From Nevskia sp. (GTDB taxonomy: Bacteria > Pseudomonadota > Gammaproteobacteria > Nevskiales > Nevskiaceae), in contig JALNYU010000019.1 of the NCBI GenBank assembly GCA_023229645.1, positions 14,402 through 78,401 on the forward strand: a stretch of DNA of 64,000 bases, given 5' to 3'. The notes below the pieces were generated by a model. The model was given only the letters and a program-made list of their open reading frames with translations. It made no database searches and was not told the origin of the DNA. Below, piece after piece: positions 45,601-53,130 of this stretch. Both the position numbers and the translations under genes were made by a program. Every line of letters starts with the position of its first letter. The stretch's first letter is position 1.

Positions 45601-47591
45601 ATCAGGCGGCCGCGCGCGGCAACGAGCGCGAGCGCGTCTTCCAGCGCGAAGACGCCGGCCAGTGTTGCCGCAACAAACTCGCCGATGCTATGACCGATCA
45701 TCGCGGACGGGCGCACGCCCCAACTCAACCAAAGCTGCGCTAGCGCATATTCGACAGTGAATATCGCCGGCTGTGCTGAAATGGTCGACATCAGCGTTTT
45801 CGCTGCCGCTTCCGCATCGTCGTTCGGGTAAAGCAACTTGCGTAGGTCGAGATTCAGTAACGGCAGCAGGATTTGCGCGCAGCGGTCGACGGCATCACGA
45901 AATACCGGTTCCCGTTCGTAGAGGCCGCGCCCCATGTCAGGGTATTGCGCGCCTTGGCCGGGAAACATAAACACAACCCCGCCGGCTGGGCTGCCTTTAG
46001 TGCCGCTGTAAACCTGCGCGCTGTTATCTCCCGCGAGTTTGGCGATGGCTTGCTCACGGCTTTCGGCGACGATGACGCTGCGTTGATCAAACGCCCGGCG
46101 ACCGACTTGCAATGTGTACGCAATGTCGGCCAGTGGCTGGCTCGGGTTATCGCGAAGATGCTGGGCTAGATTACGTTTCGCGGCGTCCAGCGCGGCGGCA
46201 TTACGGGCCGATAGCACCAACAGCTGTGGCCCAGCGGCCAATTCGGGATCACCCAGCGGCGCTATCCCCTCAGCCGGTGTCTCTTCCAGCACAGCGTGCA
46301 CGTTGGTGCCGCCGACACCAAAAGCGCTGACGCCAGCCCGGCGCGGGCCGTCGCTATCCCAATTACGCAGTTCGGCGTTGACGCTGAATGGGGTGACTGA
46401 AAAATCGATCTGCGGATTGGGATTTTTATAGTGCAGCGTGGCTGGCAGTAGATGATGTTTCAGCGCATACGCGGTTTTAATCAAACCGGTGACGCCGGCC
46501 GCGGCGTCGAGATGGCCGACATTGCTTTTGGCCGAGCCGAGCAGGCAAAACTGTGTGTCCGCCGTGGCGGCGCGAAAGGCTTGCGTCAGGCCTGCGACTT
46601 CGATCGGGTCGCCAAGTGGTGTTGCCGTGCCGTGGCATTCGACGTAACTGATCGTGCGCGGATCGACGCCCGATAATGCGTGCGCCATCTCGATACACGC
46701 GGCCTGACCTTCAACGCTCGGCGCGGTGAAGCCAACTTTGGCGGCGCCGTCGTTGTTGACGCCACAGCCGCGGATTACGGCGTAGATGTGGTCGCCGTCG
46801 GCGAGCGCATCTTCGAGCCGCTTCAGCAGCACCATGCCGGCGCCGCTGCCGAATACGGTACCGGAGGCGGCGGCGTCAAAACTGCGGCAGTGGCCGTCTG
46901 ACGACGCCATTCCGCCTTCTTGATAGAGGTACCCGCGGCGCTGCGGTAGGCTGATCGAAACGCCACCGGCCAGGGCCATATCGGATTGATACATCAGCAG
47001 ACTTTGGCAGGCCTGCGCGACCGTTAGCATTGATGTCGAGCAGGCGCTATTCAGGTTAATCGCCGGGCCGCGCAGATTCAGCTTGTAGGCGATACGGGAC
47101 GCGGTGAAGTCATGCCCGGCGCCGAGCAGGGCAGGATAGCTTCCCACTTGGTAGTCGCTGGTGAAGGTATTAACGGCTTTACGATCGCGCAGCACGTGTT
47201 TAATGAAATACGTGTTGATGCTGCTGCCAGCGTAAACACCGACCGCACCGCTGTACTGCGCGGGATCGTAGCCAGCATTTTCAAGCGCCTCCCAGGCGCA
47301 TTCGAGCAGCACGCGGTGCTGCGGATCGGTGAGCTCAGCTTCTTTGGCATACATGCCGAAGAATTCGGCATCGAATTGATCGATGTTTTCGAGGATCGGT
47401 CGCGCTTTGACGAAATTCGGCGCGGCGCGCGTTTCGGCGTCGAAACTATCTTCGAGTTCGTCGACGGTGAAATGCGTGATGGACTCAAGCCCGGCACAGA
47501 GGTTGCGCCAGAATTCGTCAGCGTTCTTGGCGCCCGGCAAGCGTGCGCCGACGCCAATGATGGCGATGCCATTGCTGATTTCCTCACTCAT
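39606..47591 (-). CDS. Hybrid PKS/NRPS: KS-AT-ACP-aminotransferase-C-A-T
   Basis: Protein of 2661 residues from the ATG at 47591 (MSEEISNGIAIIGVG). KS 1-440: Cys184 in NSACSTS, His320, His360. AT 540-830: S635 in GHSIGEF and HAFH 731-734, the malonyl-CoA signature. ACP S977 in GFDSL. An Ala/Pro-rich linker 1020-1112. Aminotransferase of the glutamate-semialdehyde type 1160-1580 with PLP Lys K1420 in ATYGKVVGGG. C domain with intact HHIICDG at 1740-1746. A domain 2060-2550 with A3 YTSGSTGLPKG and K2543 in NGKLDR. T S2599 in LGADSI. The A pocket reads D-I-L-Q-L-G-M-I-W-K, one residue from the published glycine code. An open frame continues to 47804 inside the previous gene; the MSEE start follows its stop by 77 bases and fits the family. 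The T motif LGADSI differs from LGGHS. Confidence 0.94.
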   Translation of the reverse strand: MSEEISNGIAIIGVGARLPGAKNADEFWRNLCAGLESITHFTVDELEDSFDAETRAAPNFVKARPILENIDQFDAEFFGMYAKEAELTDPQHRVLLECAWEALENAGYDPAQYSGAVGVYAGSSINTYFIKHVLRDRKAVNTFTSDYQVGSYPALLGAGHDFTASRIAYKLNLRGPAINLNSACSTSMLTVAQACQSLLMYQSDMALAGGVSISLPQRRGYLYQEGGMASSDGHCRSFDAAASGTVFGSGAGMVLLKRLEDALADGDHIYAVIRGCGVNNDGAAKVGFTAPSVEGQAACIEMAHALSGVDPRTISYVECHGTATPLGDPIEVAGLTQAFRAATADTQFCLLGSAKSNVGHLDAAAGVTGLIKTAYALKHHLLPATLHYKNPNPQIDFSVTPFSVNAELRNWDSDGPRRAGVSAFGVGGTNVHAVLEETPAEGIAPLGDPELAAGPQLLVLSARNAAALDAAKRNLAQHLRDNPSQPLADIAYTLQVGRRAFDQRSVIVAESREQAIAKLAGDNSAQVYSGTKGSPAGGVVFMFPGQGAQYPDMGRGLYEREPVFRDAVDRCAQILLPLLNLDLRKLLYPNDDAEAAAKTLMSTISAQPAIFTVEYALAQLWLSWGVRPSAMIGHSIGEFVAATLAGVFALEDALALVAARGRLMQALPGGAMLAVRLPERDVLPLLNDALSIAAINGPALCVVSGPYDAIDALEKLLAERGAVSRRLHTSHAFHSAMVDPIIEPLRAQIASIKLSPPSLPYVSCVSGTWISEAQACSPDYWARHAREPVRFADGIAALTTDQAPLLLEVGPGTVLTTLALQITRGRGLTVCGSLPDAARETSDAATLLESLGRLWIGGLNPDWLALHGGIRRRVPLPTYPFQRSRYWIDAPASESAPAPRAQAERTFAPNIATLTAPTLSAAAPLPANLPSGPTPVTQDEHAASLRNTIIAILEDLSGEQPPTDSPNATFLEMGFDSLFLTQVTQRIQSQLKVKITFRQLLGEYSTIPSLAAFLAEKTPRPATPVAAAPAALPTPTAPAATMPSPITASLALGAGSGIEGLFRDQLAAMSQLISQQVAALQGLGPIAAPATAAAPVAAPAATAAPLAAKTDDAEAEFQRPSRFQVYKPGAKTVDSAISPEQTAHIEALVTRYAMKMSGSKKMSQDYRAVLADPRAAAGFRAEWKEMVFPIVCAKSKGSKIWDVDGNEYVDLVNGYGQTAFGHTPDFVADAVKAQLDQGFAIGPQADLAGKVAALFAELTGNERVTFCNTGSEAVMAAMRVARNITGRMKVVVFNGAYHGQFDEVLVKGVQRPGAKPRSKPVANGIPDESVANMVVLDYGTPESLQWIRDNAEDLAAVVVETVQSRHPNLYPLEFLRELRKITEASGTAFVMDEVVTGFRVHPGGMQHVTGIRADMATYGKVVGGGLPIGILAGKRAFMDGLDGGFWQYGDESFPEVGVTFFAGTFVRHPLVLAAVDAVLQHIKTEGPQLQENLAKRTTALVAELNAVFQAHGLTTRIESFSSWFYFNFHNEHPLSTLFFYHLRERGIHIQDGFPCFLTTAHSDSDLRRIVTAFRESLADLQTVGILAPAAPTSPTASASSSAGAVSATTGAIIGLPLTEPQVEIWLAAQRGDEASCAFNESVTLRLNGTLNTSALQNALDGVVARHDALRASFGETGEAMNIAAATSLPIAQREATDEAVLAALLNEDARTPFDLSNGPLIRAQLVRLGVERHALVITAHHIICDGWSINVIVNELAEIYAALCRGEAPDLQAPLPFSRYALAQKKQDADEAAKTETFWLAQYADPVTPLDLPTDRPRAAYRSYSGASRCHRINADIYLAVKKSGAKLGSTLFATLLAAFEALAGRLGNLNEIVVAVPTAGQSLLEDEILVGHCVNFLPIRNRWTEQTRVAEHLANVAKSVLDAFEHQSYTFGTLVRKLAPKREMNRLPLTEIQFNLERLADRLQLPGLTVDVEPNAKAFVNFDLFLNIIESTDGLRMDCDYNTDLYDAETIDRWLDCYQALLEAFVADPAQALVRANCIPAPLREQLVSGYNESQRAYPSNRCIHQLFEARAAAHPDKIAAQFGDASLTYRALDRRANQIANLLYQRTVGVNKPVGILIERSLDMLAALLAVMKVGRAYIPLDPTHPAARLKHILGEADIGALITDDVEALKLVHENVASIHFAHDAIALASAATTAPAVTVDAEQAAYLIYTSGSTGLPKGVEVSHRSVVNLLLAMAQAPGFSANDVLFAVTTISFDIAALELYLPLAVGGSVVIAETEEMADGFRLAQHIQSTGATVMQATPATWRILLEAEFKPAPGFKMLCGGEALPRELANRMLAQGGELWNMYGPTETTIWSSCTQVTAGDAVISIGKPIANTQFYILDQQDQLLPPGVPGQLHIGGDGVAIGYYKRPELNTDRFIANPFGAGRIYRSGDLARWLPDGTVQHLGRMDHQTKLRGFRIELGEIEASLVEVGEVATAAVVLREDTPGAPKLAAYYVEKAGISRTPAQLRAALAERLPDYMIPSAWLKLDAFPLTPNGKLDRAALPAPIAGQVVEAEFIAPASPMELTLAKIWAEVLHLKQVGTTDDLFVLGADSIQIFQIAARANRENIRLTAKQMIQQRTIGALAKALESVSADEAGAASGQPALPSLKQFQRKR

Positions 47592-47668
47592 GCCCGTGCC
47601 TGCCTGCGGTCTGTAGGGTGCCGCAACGTTGCCGCGTTCAAATCTCGATTCTCCGCTCTGTGAGGCAT

Positions 47669-49636
47669 CTACCGGCCTGGCATTCGTGGCGCCGGCCGCG
47701 CGCGCGCCGCCAACGCTGCTTGCTGCTTTCGTGCCCGATCTTGCGCGCTTAGTGCCGTCGGTTGGGCTCCGGCTGGCGCCGGGCTTTCGCCTTGCGTCAG
47801 CCAAGCCGCCAGCGCGCTGATTCGGGGGTAGGTAAACAAATCAACAATGGTCAGCTTATGGTGTAGTTCACGCTGTATCGCTGCATGTACCGTCATCATT
47901 TGCAGTGACGTACCACCGAGATCGAAAAAGTTATCGTCGATGCCAACGGCAGCGCTGCCGAGTGCGCGTTGCCAGATCGTCAACAGCGCGGCTTCCAGCG
48001 CGTTCTTTGGCGTTGCTGCGGCGCTTGCTGGCGCGAGGTCGGCAGTCGGTACCGGCAGTTTGTTGCGCTCGACTTTTCCAGTTGGCGAGAGCGGCAAAGT
48101 GGCGAGCGTCGTAATCACGGCCGGCAGCATGTAGTCGGGAAGCTCGGCACGTAGAAAACCGCGCACTTGGTTGAGATCAGCGACTGCGCCGTGTAATGGG
48201 GTTAGGTATGCAGCCACGCGACGCTGACCGGCGATTTCATAACTGATTACTGCGGCGTCGCCGACCGCACCGCTGCGACGCAAGCAGGCTTCGATTTCGT
48301 CGAGCTCAACCCGCTTCCCGTTGATTTTGACTTGCCGGTCAACCCGGCCGAGGAATTCCAGATTGCCGTCGGCACGGCGCCGTACACGATCGCCCGTGCG
48401 ATAAAGATGTGCACCGACGGTAAATGGATGCGGGATAAAGCGTTCGGCATTGAGCTCCGGTCGGTTCAGATAGCCGAGCCCAAGCCCAGGGCCGCCGACA
48501 AAAAGTTCGCCGTCGTCGCCGTCAGCGACCGGCCGCAGCGTAGGGTCGAGTACCCGCACTTCGCAATGGCGAATCGCGGTGCCGATGGGGATGGGGTTGT
48601 GATCGCCGATGCGTGCGTGAGGAATCGTGTAGCAGCAGCTAAACGTGGTGTTCTCGGTAGGCCCATAGCCGTTGATTAAACGACAGTTGGGCAGGCCACG
48701 TAGGGCTTTGTCGACGTGTTCGACCGATAGCACATCGCCGCCCGCTAGCAGCTGCTTCAACGGCTGCAGGCCGGCGAGTTGGTGCTCCACCATCAAATGG
48801 AATAGCCCTGCTGTGAGCCAACAGGTGGTCACACGGTGTTTTGCGATTGTTTGGGCGATTTCATCGAGTGATGGATGCGTTGCCGACAAAATTGCCAAAC
48901 GGCCGCCGTGTAGCAGTGCCGCCCAGATTTCGAACGTTGAGGCGTCGAAGGCCAGCGGCGCCAACTGCAGCAGCACTTCGTTCGGGCCAAATTCAGCAAA
49001 GTCGTTATCGATCACCAAACGCAATACCGCGCGGTGCGGGATTTGTACGCCCTTGGGCCGGCCGGTAGAGCCGGAGGTGTACATGATGTACGCGCGATCG
49101 TTTGGGCCCACTTTCGGCAGCGGCGGCGTCGCTTCCGAGGCGGCGAATGCGGGGAAGTCACGATTTAAATCGAGTGCAGTTCCATCCCAGAATGGCGCGA
49201 TGCCAGCCTGAGCGAGCAGTTCGGGCTGGGCCAACATCAATGTTGGGGCGCTATCGCTATAGATGAATTTCAGTAGCGGCGCAGGGTAGGCTGGGTCGAA
49301 GGGAACATAGGCCGCGCCGGCTTTGAGCACCCCCAGAATTGCCGCAATCGTTTCTATCGAACGCGGCATGTAGAGACCGACAACGCTGCCCGGCTTCACG
49401 CCGCGCCGAATCAAGCCATAGGCAATGGTATTGGCGCGTGCGTCGAGTTCCGCATAAGTCAGGCTTTTCGCGTCACATTCAAGGGCCGCAGAATTGTAAA
49501 ATTTATGCGCAATCGCGGAAAATGTGGCGTGAATAGAAAAACAGAATTCCGATCCGGTTTTCCGAAAATAGCCCGGCTGTTCGACCGTAATTGGCGTTGG
49601 ACTGGCAGTTGTAACGATCAATGCAATCCCCTGCAT
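47669..49636 (-). CDS. NRPS loading module A-T
   Basis: Protein of 655 residues. The A domain spans about 40-530, with A3 YTSGSTGRPKG at 186-196, A5 NGYGPTEN, A7 YRTGD and the catalytic Lys K521 in SPTGKVERN. The T domain carries S577 in LGGTSL. No condensation domain, so this is a starter unit. The pocket residues read D-A-F-W-L-G-G-T-F-K, which matches the valine-type code closely (published DAFWIGGTFK). The C-terminal tail is 70 residues, Ala/Gln/Arg-rich, a possible docking part for the KS protein that follows. The gene is first of the three synthetase genes; the 372-base region upstream should hold their promoter. Confidence 0.92.
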   Translation of the reverse strand: MQGIALIVTTASPTPITVEQPGYFRKTGSEFCFSIHATFSAIAHKFYNSAALECDAKSLTYAELDARANTIAYGLIRRGVKPGSVVGLYMPRSIETIAAILGVLKAGAAYVPFDPAYPAPLLKFIYSDSAPTLMLAQPELLAQAGIAPFWDGTALDLNRDFPAFAASEATPPLPKVGPNDRAYIMYTSGSTGRPKGVQIPHRAVLRLVIDNDFAEFGPNEVLLQLAPLAFDASTFEIWAALLHGGRLAILSATHPSLDEIAQTIAKHRVTTCWLTAGLFHLMVEHQLAGLQPLKQLLAGGDVLSVEHVDKALRGLPNCRLINGYGPTENTTFSCCYTIPHARIGDHNPIPIGTAIRHCEVRVLDPTLRPVADGDDGELFVGGPGLGLGYLNRPELNAERFIPHPFTVGAHLYRTGDRVRRRADGNLEFLGRVDRQVKINGKRVELDEIEACLRRSGAVGDAAVISYEIAGQRRVAAYLTPLHGAVADLNQVRGFLRAELPDYMLPAVITTLATLPLSPTGKVERNKLPVPTADLAPASAAATPKNALEAALLTIWQRALGSAAVGIDDNFFDLGGTSLQMMTVHAAIQRELHHKLTIVDLFTYPRISALAAWLTQGESPAPAGAQPTALSAQDRARKQQAALAARARPAPRMPGR

Positions 49637-50008
49637 AACAGCCTGAATGCTTAATTATTGTGTGGGCGATTCTCGAACGAGTGAGCACTAGGTCTCAATT
49701 CAGCCGATTGTCTTATGTCTGAGCCGCGGCTTCATGCCGTCTGCTGCAGTTTTTACCCTAAATCGCGGCTTTTGCGTATGACTATTCGTATTTCTACCCA
49801 CATAAAAATTTTTACCTTGGCGCAAATTACCGCTGGCCATTTTTGAAAAAGGTAATTTCTTGCCAATAACAACAAAATGCCCCTGCGCGGCCCCCGATGC
49901 CAAGTCAAAATTGTCCGTTGGATTGGGTGTTAGCGGATCTATTTCGGTGCACTATTTTTTACTGATGCTGCTGCGCATCGACCTGGACTCAAATTGGCGG
50001 CCTAAACT
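49637..50008. other. 372-base spacer before the NRPS/PKS genes
   Basis: AT-rich non-coding stretch between the synthetase genes and the GMC/Tat pair (all on the minus strand). No frame with supportable similarity. It is the likely promoter region of the A-T gene. No clear operator seen. Confidence 0.5.
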
Positions 50009-50446
50009 TTAACCATCGGTGTCCAGCGTAAAACGAGCAAAACTATTTCGGCAGGCATACGCGAACGGGTCGTAGAAACCCATGTAACTCACTTTCTGGG
50101 TTACATCGGCGCCGCGCAAGAAAAAATCGCTGGACAAAAGATAGGTGCTGACGATGTGCTCTTCGCCTTGGCGCAGCATCGTATTGAGTAAATTCATCGA
50201 CTGCGGCTCGAAGTTGAGCAGTCCGGCTGCGGCAGCGAGCCTTAGTTTTCCGACCGTAATCATCTTGCTTGCCGCTAAATCCTTCGCGAATGCGTGTACG
50301 CCCGCGTCGTCGAGGATCAAATAGTGCAGCCGCTTTTGCAGTACGGTAACAATCGCCCCTTCGCCGCTGCTTAAGGCGTAGCGAACGCCGGCGAATGCGG
50401 CAACACCCGCAGACAGGGAAAGCAAAAAACCGCGTCGTGTCAGCAT
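50009..50446 (-). CDS. Tat-signal small subunit (gluconate 2-dehydrogenase subunit 3-like)
   Basis: Protein of 145 residues. The N-terminus MLTRRGFLLSLSAGVAAFAG carries a twin-arginine motif and a hydrophobic stretch, so it is probably exported. The rest resembles the small subunit of membrane gluconate/sorbitol dehydrogenases: helical, with the YDPFAYACRNSF block. Its gene starts one base after the stop of the GMC oxidoreductase, so the two form a pair, the small protein helping to export or hold the flavoprotein. Weaker assignment than for its partner. Confidence 0.68.
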   Translation of the reverse strand: MLTRRGFLLSLSAGVAAFAGVRYALSSGEGAIVTVLQKRLHYLILDDAGVHAFAKDLAASKMITVGKLRLAAAAGLLNFEPQSMNLLNTMLRQGEEHIVSTYLLSSDFFLRGADVTQKVSYMGFYDPFAYACRNSFARFTLDTDG

Positions 50447-50447
50447 G

Positions 50448-51893
50448 TCAGGCTTGACCCTCGTGCAAATGATCTGCCGCCCAAAGCGATAAGGCTGACA
50501 CCGTAACGCTGGGATAGGCTGGCGCAGCTGTTGGGAACGCGCTGGCGCCTAAGACCAGTAAATTGCGGTATTGATGATGGATCAGATGGCGGTCGACGAT
50601 ACTCGACGCCGGATCATCGCCCATGACGACAGTGCCTTGGATGTGTGCAGTCGTTGCGCCGGTCAAGACGCTGACGATGCCTTCGATCGGCAACGCTTGC
50701 GCAAGCGTCTCGACCATCTTTGGAATGAGGGCTGCGCCGCGCAGTGCATAGTCCGAGTAACCGTTAAAGCGCGTTTCTGCGAGTTGAGGGTTTGCCGCAT
50801 TGACCGTCACCGTATTATCGTCACGGGGCAAGTCATCGAACATAAACCGCATAAACACGCGCTCAGTCCAGCGGTCGCGTTCGCTCCGAAATGCATTGCG
50901 GCCGTAGGCAAATGGCGCATTCCACGTTTCGATCAGGCAGGCGGCATGGTCACGCCGATGTTCACCCTCATAAAACAAATAACCGTTGCCGGAAATGGTG
51001 GTGCTACCGTTATAGGCTTTCACGCCTTTGAGATCGAGGCAGACGTCTACCGGCATCTGTTCGTGTAGGCGCTTGCCGAGTAGCGGATGTTGGATGTTCG
51101 AGCGCAGCAGAATATGTGGGTTAAAAAGCGCGCTTGCACCGAGGACCACGAGATCGGCCTCGGCATGCACGGTGCGGTCACCTTGCCGATAGACCACGCC
51201 GCTTGCCCGGCCACCAGCCGTTTCAATGCCGTCGACAGGCGCCTCAAGCAACAAAGTCACACGGGGATCGTGAAAAACCGAGGCCAGACCGTTTTGAATC
51301 GTAAATTTCGCATCAACAGGGCACAGTTCGCAGACGCCGCTGGCGCAACAGGCGGGGCGGCTTGCGGTGGCGACTCTGGCGCGTGTCGTCGCAGGATGAA
51401 ACCAACCTTCGGGAAAGTGTTTTTTGAGACGTGCATCGGGGTCGGAAAAAATATGCGGCGGCTGCGGAAATGGCTTTGATCTTGGCATCGGGCTATCAAC
51501 GGGCCCTGAGACCGACATGACGTCTTCGACAACACCGTAGTGCATCTCCAAATCGTCGTACGACAGCGGCCAGTCAATACCAACGCCGTAGCGCGACTGC
51601 AGCTGAAAATCGCCCGGCATCATGCGGGTGGCACCGCCCCACCAACAATTCGAATTGCCGCCGAAGCCTGGGCTGGTCAGCCAGTGCTTATCAAGATTTT
51701 TGTTGACGAACACGTTATGGGCAGGGATGCTCGACGTTGCACGATTTTCCAACTGCCATTTTTTACTATCGAGGCGGCCGCGTTCCAAAACCAGAATTTT
51801 GGCGTCCGGAGATGCATATTCGAGATGGCGCAACAGAAAAAAAGCGCTCGCGAATCCAGTACCAACAATAATGGTGTCGTAATGAGGGGGCAC
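50448..51893 (-). CDS. GMC-family FAD oxidoreductase
   Basis: Flavin oxidoreductase of 481 residues. The N-terminal FAD motif is VGTGFASAFFLLRHLE, the second block WLTSPGFGGNSNCWWGGATRMMP, and the FAD domain closes with NLLVLGASAFPTAAPAYPSVTVSALSLWAADHL. The catalytic His is in AHIQGTVVMG. A cysteine cluster CCASGVCELCPVDAKF (about 184-199) recalls iron-sulfur-like or metal sites of the alcohol-dehydrogenase subgroup. The substrate is an alcohol or sugar, not identifiable. It lies upstream of the NRPS genes in the same direction, so it could tailor the product or be an independent dehydrogenase. Confidence 0.88.
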   Translation of the reverse strand: MPPHYDTIIVGTGFASAFFLLRHLEYASPDAKILVLERGRLDSKKWQLENRATSSIPAHNVFVNKNLDKHWLTSPGFGGNSNCWWGGATRMMPGDFQLQSRYGVGIDWPLSYDDLEMHYGVVEDVMSVSGPVDSPMPRSKPFPQPPHIFSDPDARLKKHFPEGWFHPATTRARVATASRPACCASGVCELCPVDAKFTIQNGLASVFHDPRVTLLLEAPVDGIETAGGRASGVVYRQGDRTVHAEADLVVLGASALFNPHILLRSNIQHPLLGKRLHEQMPVDVCLDLKGVKAYNGSTTISGNGYLFYEGEHRRDHAACLIETWNAPFAYGRNAFRSERDRWTERVFMRFMFDDLPRDDNTVTVNAANPQLAETRFNGYSDYALRGAALIPKMVETLAQALPIEGIVSVLTGATTAHIQGTVVMGDDPASSIVDRHLIHHQYRNLLVLGASAFPTAAPAYPSVTVSALSLWAADHLHEGQA

Positions 51894-52180
51894 GCTTAGA
51901 ACCTCGGTGGAATCGCGGTCAAGCTCAAGAATCGGGGTTGTTATTCGTCGGTAAAACAGCGCCGTGCGCAGATAGTCTATCGTTCATGCAATTTACGCGC
52001 GAAGTATGCGAACGGGGTGAATTTCCCATGTTTTATTGTGATCAAATTCACAAATTATCCGCATTAAGTAGAAATAAACGACGATGACCCCGCGGATGTC
52101 GATTGGGATTGATTCGGTGCGACCCGCTTGCCAAAAGCAAACACAAAAGAGCGCGTAACGGCTAAGGTATTCAATTATTT

Positions 52181-53113
52181 ATGAGTCTAAAAATTCTCGT
52201 TATCGGAGCCGGCAATTTCGTTGGTCGGGCGCTTACGACGGCGCTAGGTGTGCTCCAGGACAGGCCGGAATCCGCATTTTTTTCTGCAGAGATCATAGCG
52301 CCAAATAGATTGCATAGCATGGAATTTATGCAGCAACTGGAAAATTCTGATTCAGTTATCAACTGTACTGTTGGTGCACCCACCACGATCTTAGATAACG
52401 CCAAAATACTCTATGCAGCAGCTGCGAAGTTGGCCATACCACCACGTATTGTTCACCTGAGTTCAATGACGGTTTACGGTGGGGCAATTGGAAAGATCGA
52501 TGAAAACGCTGCCTTAAGTCTAAATTTTGGCGCTTACGGGGCTGCACAAGTGGCTGCCGAGCGATTGGCCGCTGAGTATTCTCGCTCTGTTGTTTTGCGG
52601 CCGGGGTGCGAATATGGGCCGGATTGTCCGCAATGGAGTGGTCGTGTTGCGCGCTGGCTCCTAGCGAGACGTTTAGGCAACTTGGGCAACGCCGGTTCGG
52701 GTAGCTGTAACCTTTTATATATTGGCGATCTGGTGTCGGCCATTTTGCAAGGGTTGACGGCGCCGCAAGTCGAAGGCCAATCCTTTAATTTGGCAAGTAA
52801 TGTTCTAACTTGGAACGATTATTTTGTTCAATTTGCCGCAGCATTGGGAATCGCCTCAGTGCCTTTGATTTCAGCGCAGACATTGCGCTTAGAAAGTCGC
52901 TTGTTCGCGCCGCCACTGAAAATTATCGAACTCATCGGCAACAAACTCGGCTTTGATCCCGCGCGATTGCCGCCCGCCATTCCGCCGTCACTATTGCGCA
53001 CGTGCCGACAGGACATCCAACTGGACGCGCGCAAAGCCGAGTCACTGCTCGGCATGCAGTGGACGCCGCTAGCAACGGGTATGGCGGCTGCGGCTGCGTA
53101 TTACCGTCGATAA
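52181..53113 (+). CDS. NAD-dependent epimerase/dehydratase-like protein
   Basis: Protein of 310 residues with an extended short-chain dehydrogenase fold. The nucleotide motif is GAGNFVGRALTTALG near the N-terminus; the hydrophobic strand VHLSSMTVYGG and the block YGAAQVAAERLAA follow, the latter having Tyr but no YxxxK Lys, so catalysis is doubtful. The first 120 residues use noticeably more AT-rich codons than the neighbours. It is divergent from the GMC gene and next to the glycan operon; a nucleotide-sugar role is only a guess. Confidence 0.72.
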   Translation: MSLKILVIGAGNFVGRALTTALGVLQDRPESAFFSAEIIAPNRLHSMEFMQQLENSDSVINCTVGAPTTILDNAKILYAAAAKLAIPPRIVHLSSMTVYGGAIGKIDENAALSLNFGAYGAAQVAAERLAAEYSRSVVLRPGCEYGPDCPQWSGRVARWLLARRLGNLGNAGSGSCNLLYIGDLVSAILQGLTAPQVEGQSFNLASNVLTWNDYFVQFAAALGIASVPLISAQTLRLESRLFAPPLKIIELIGNKLGFDPARLPPAIPPSLLRTCRQDIQLDARKAESLLGMQWTPLATGMAAAAAYYRR

Positions 53114-53130
53114 CATTGCCATTGATGTCA

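Noticed and set aside
47592..47804. N-terminal extension of the PKS/NRPS protein by 71 residues
   Set aside because: Overlaps the end of the A-T gene, low-complexity Ala/Arg/Ser sequence; KS proteins normally begin near the MSEE start.
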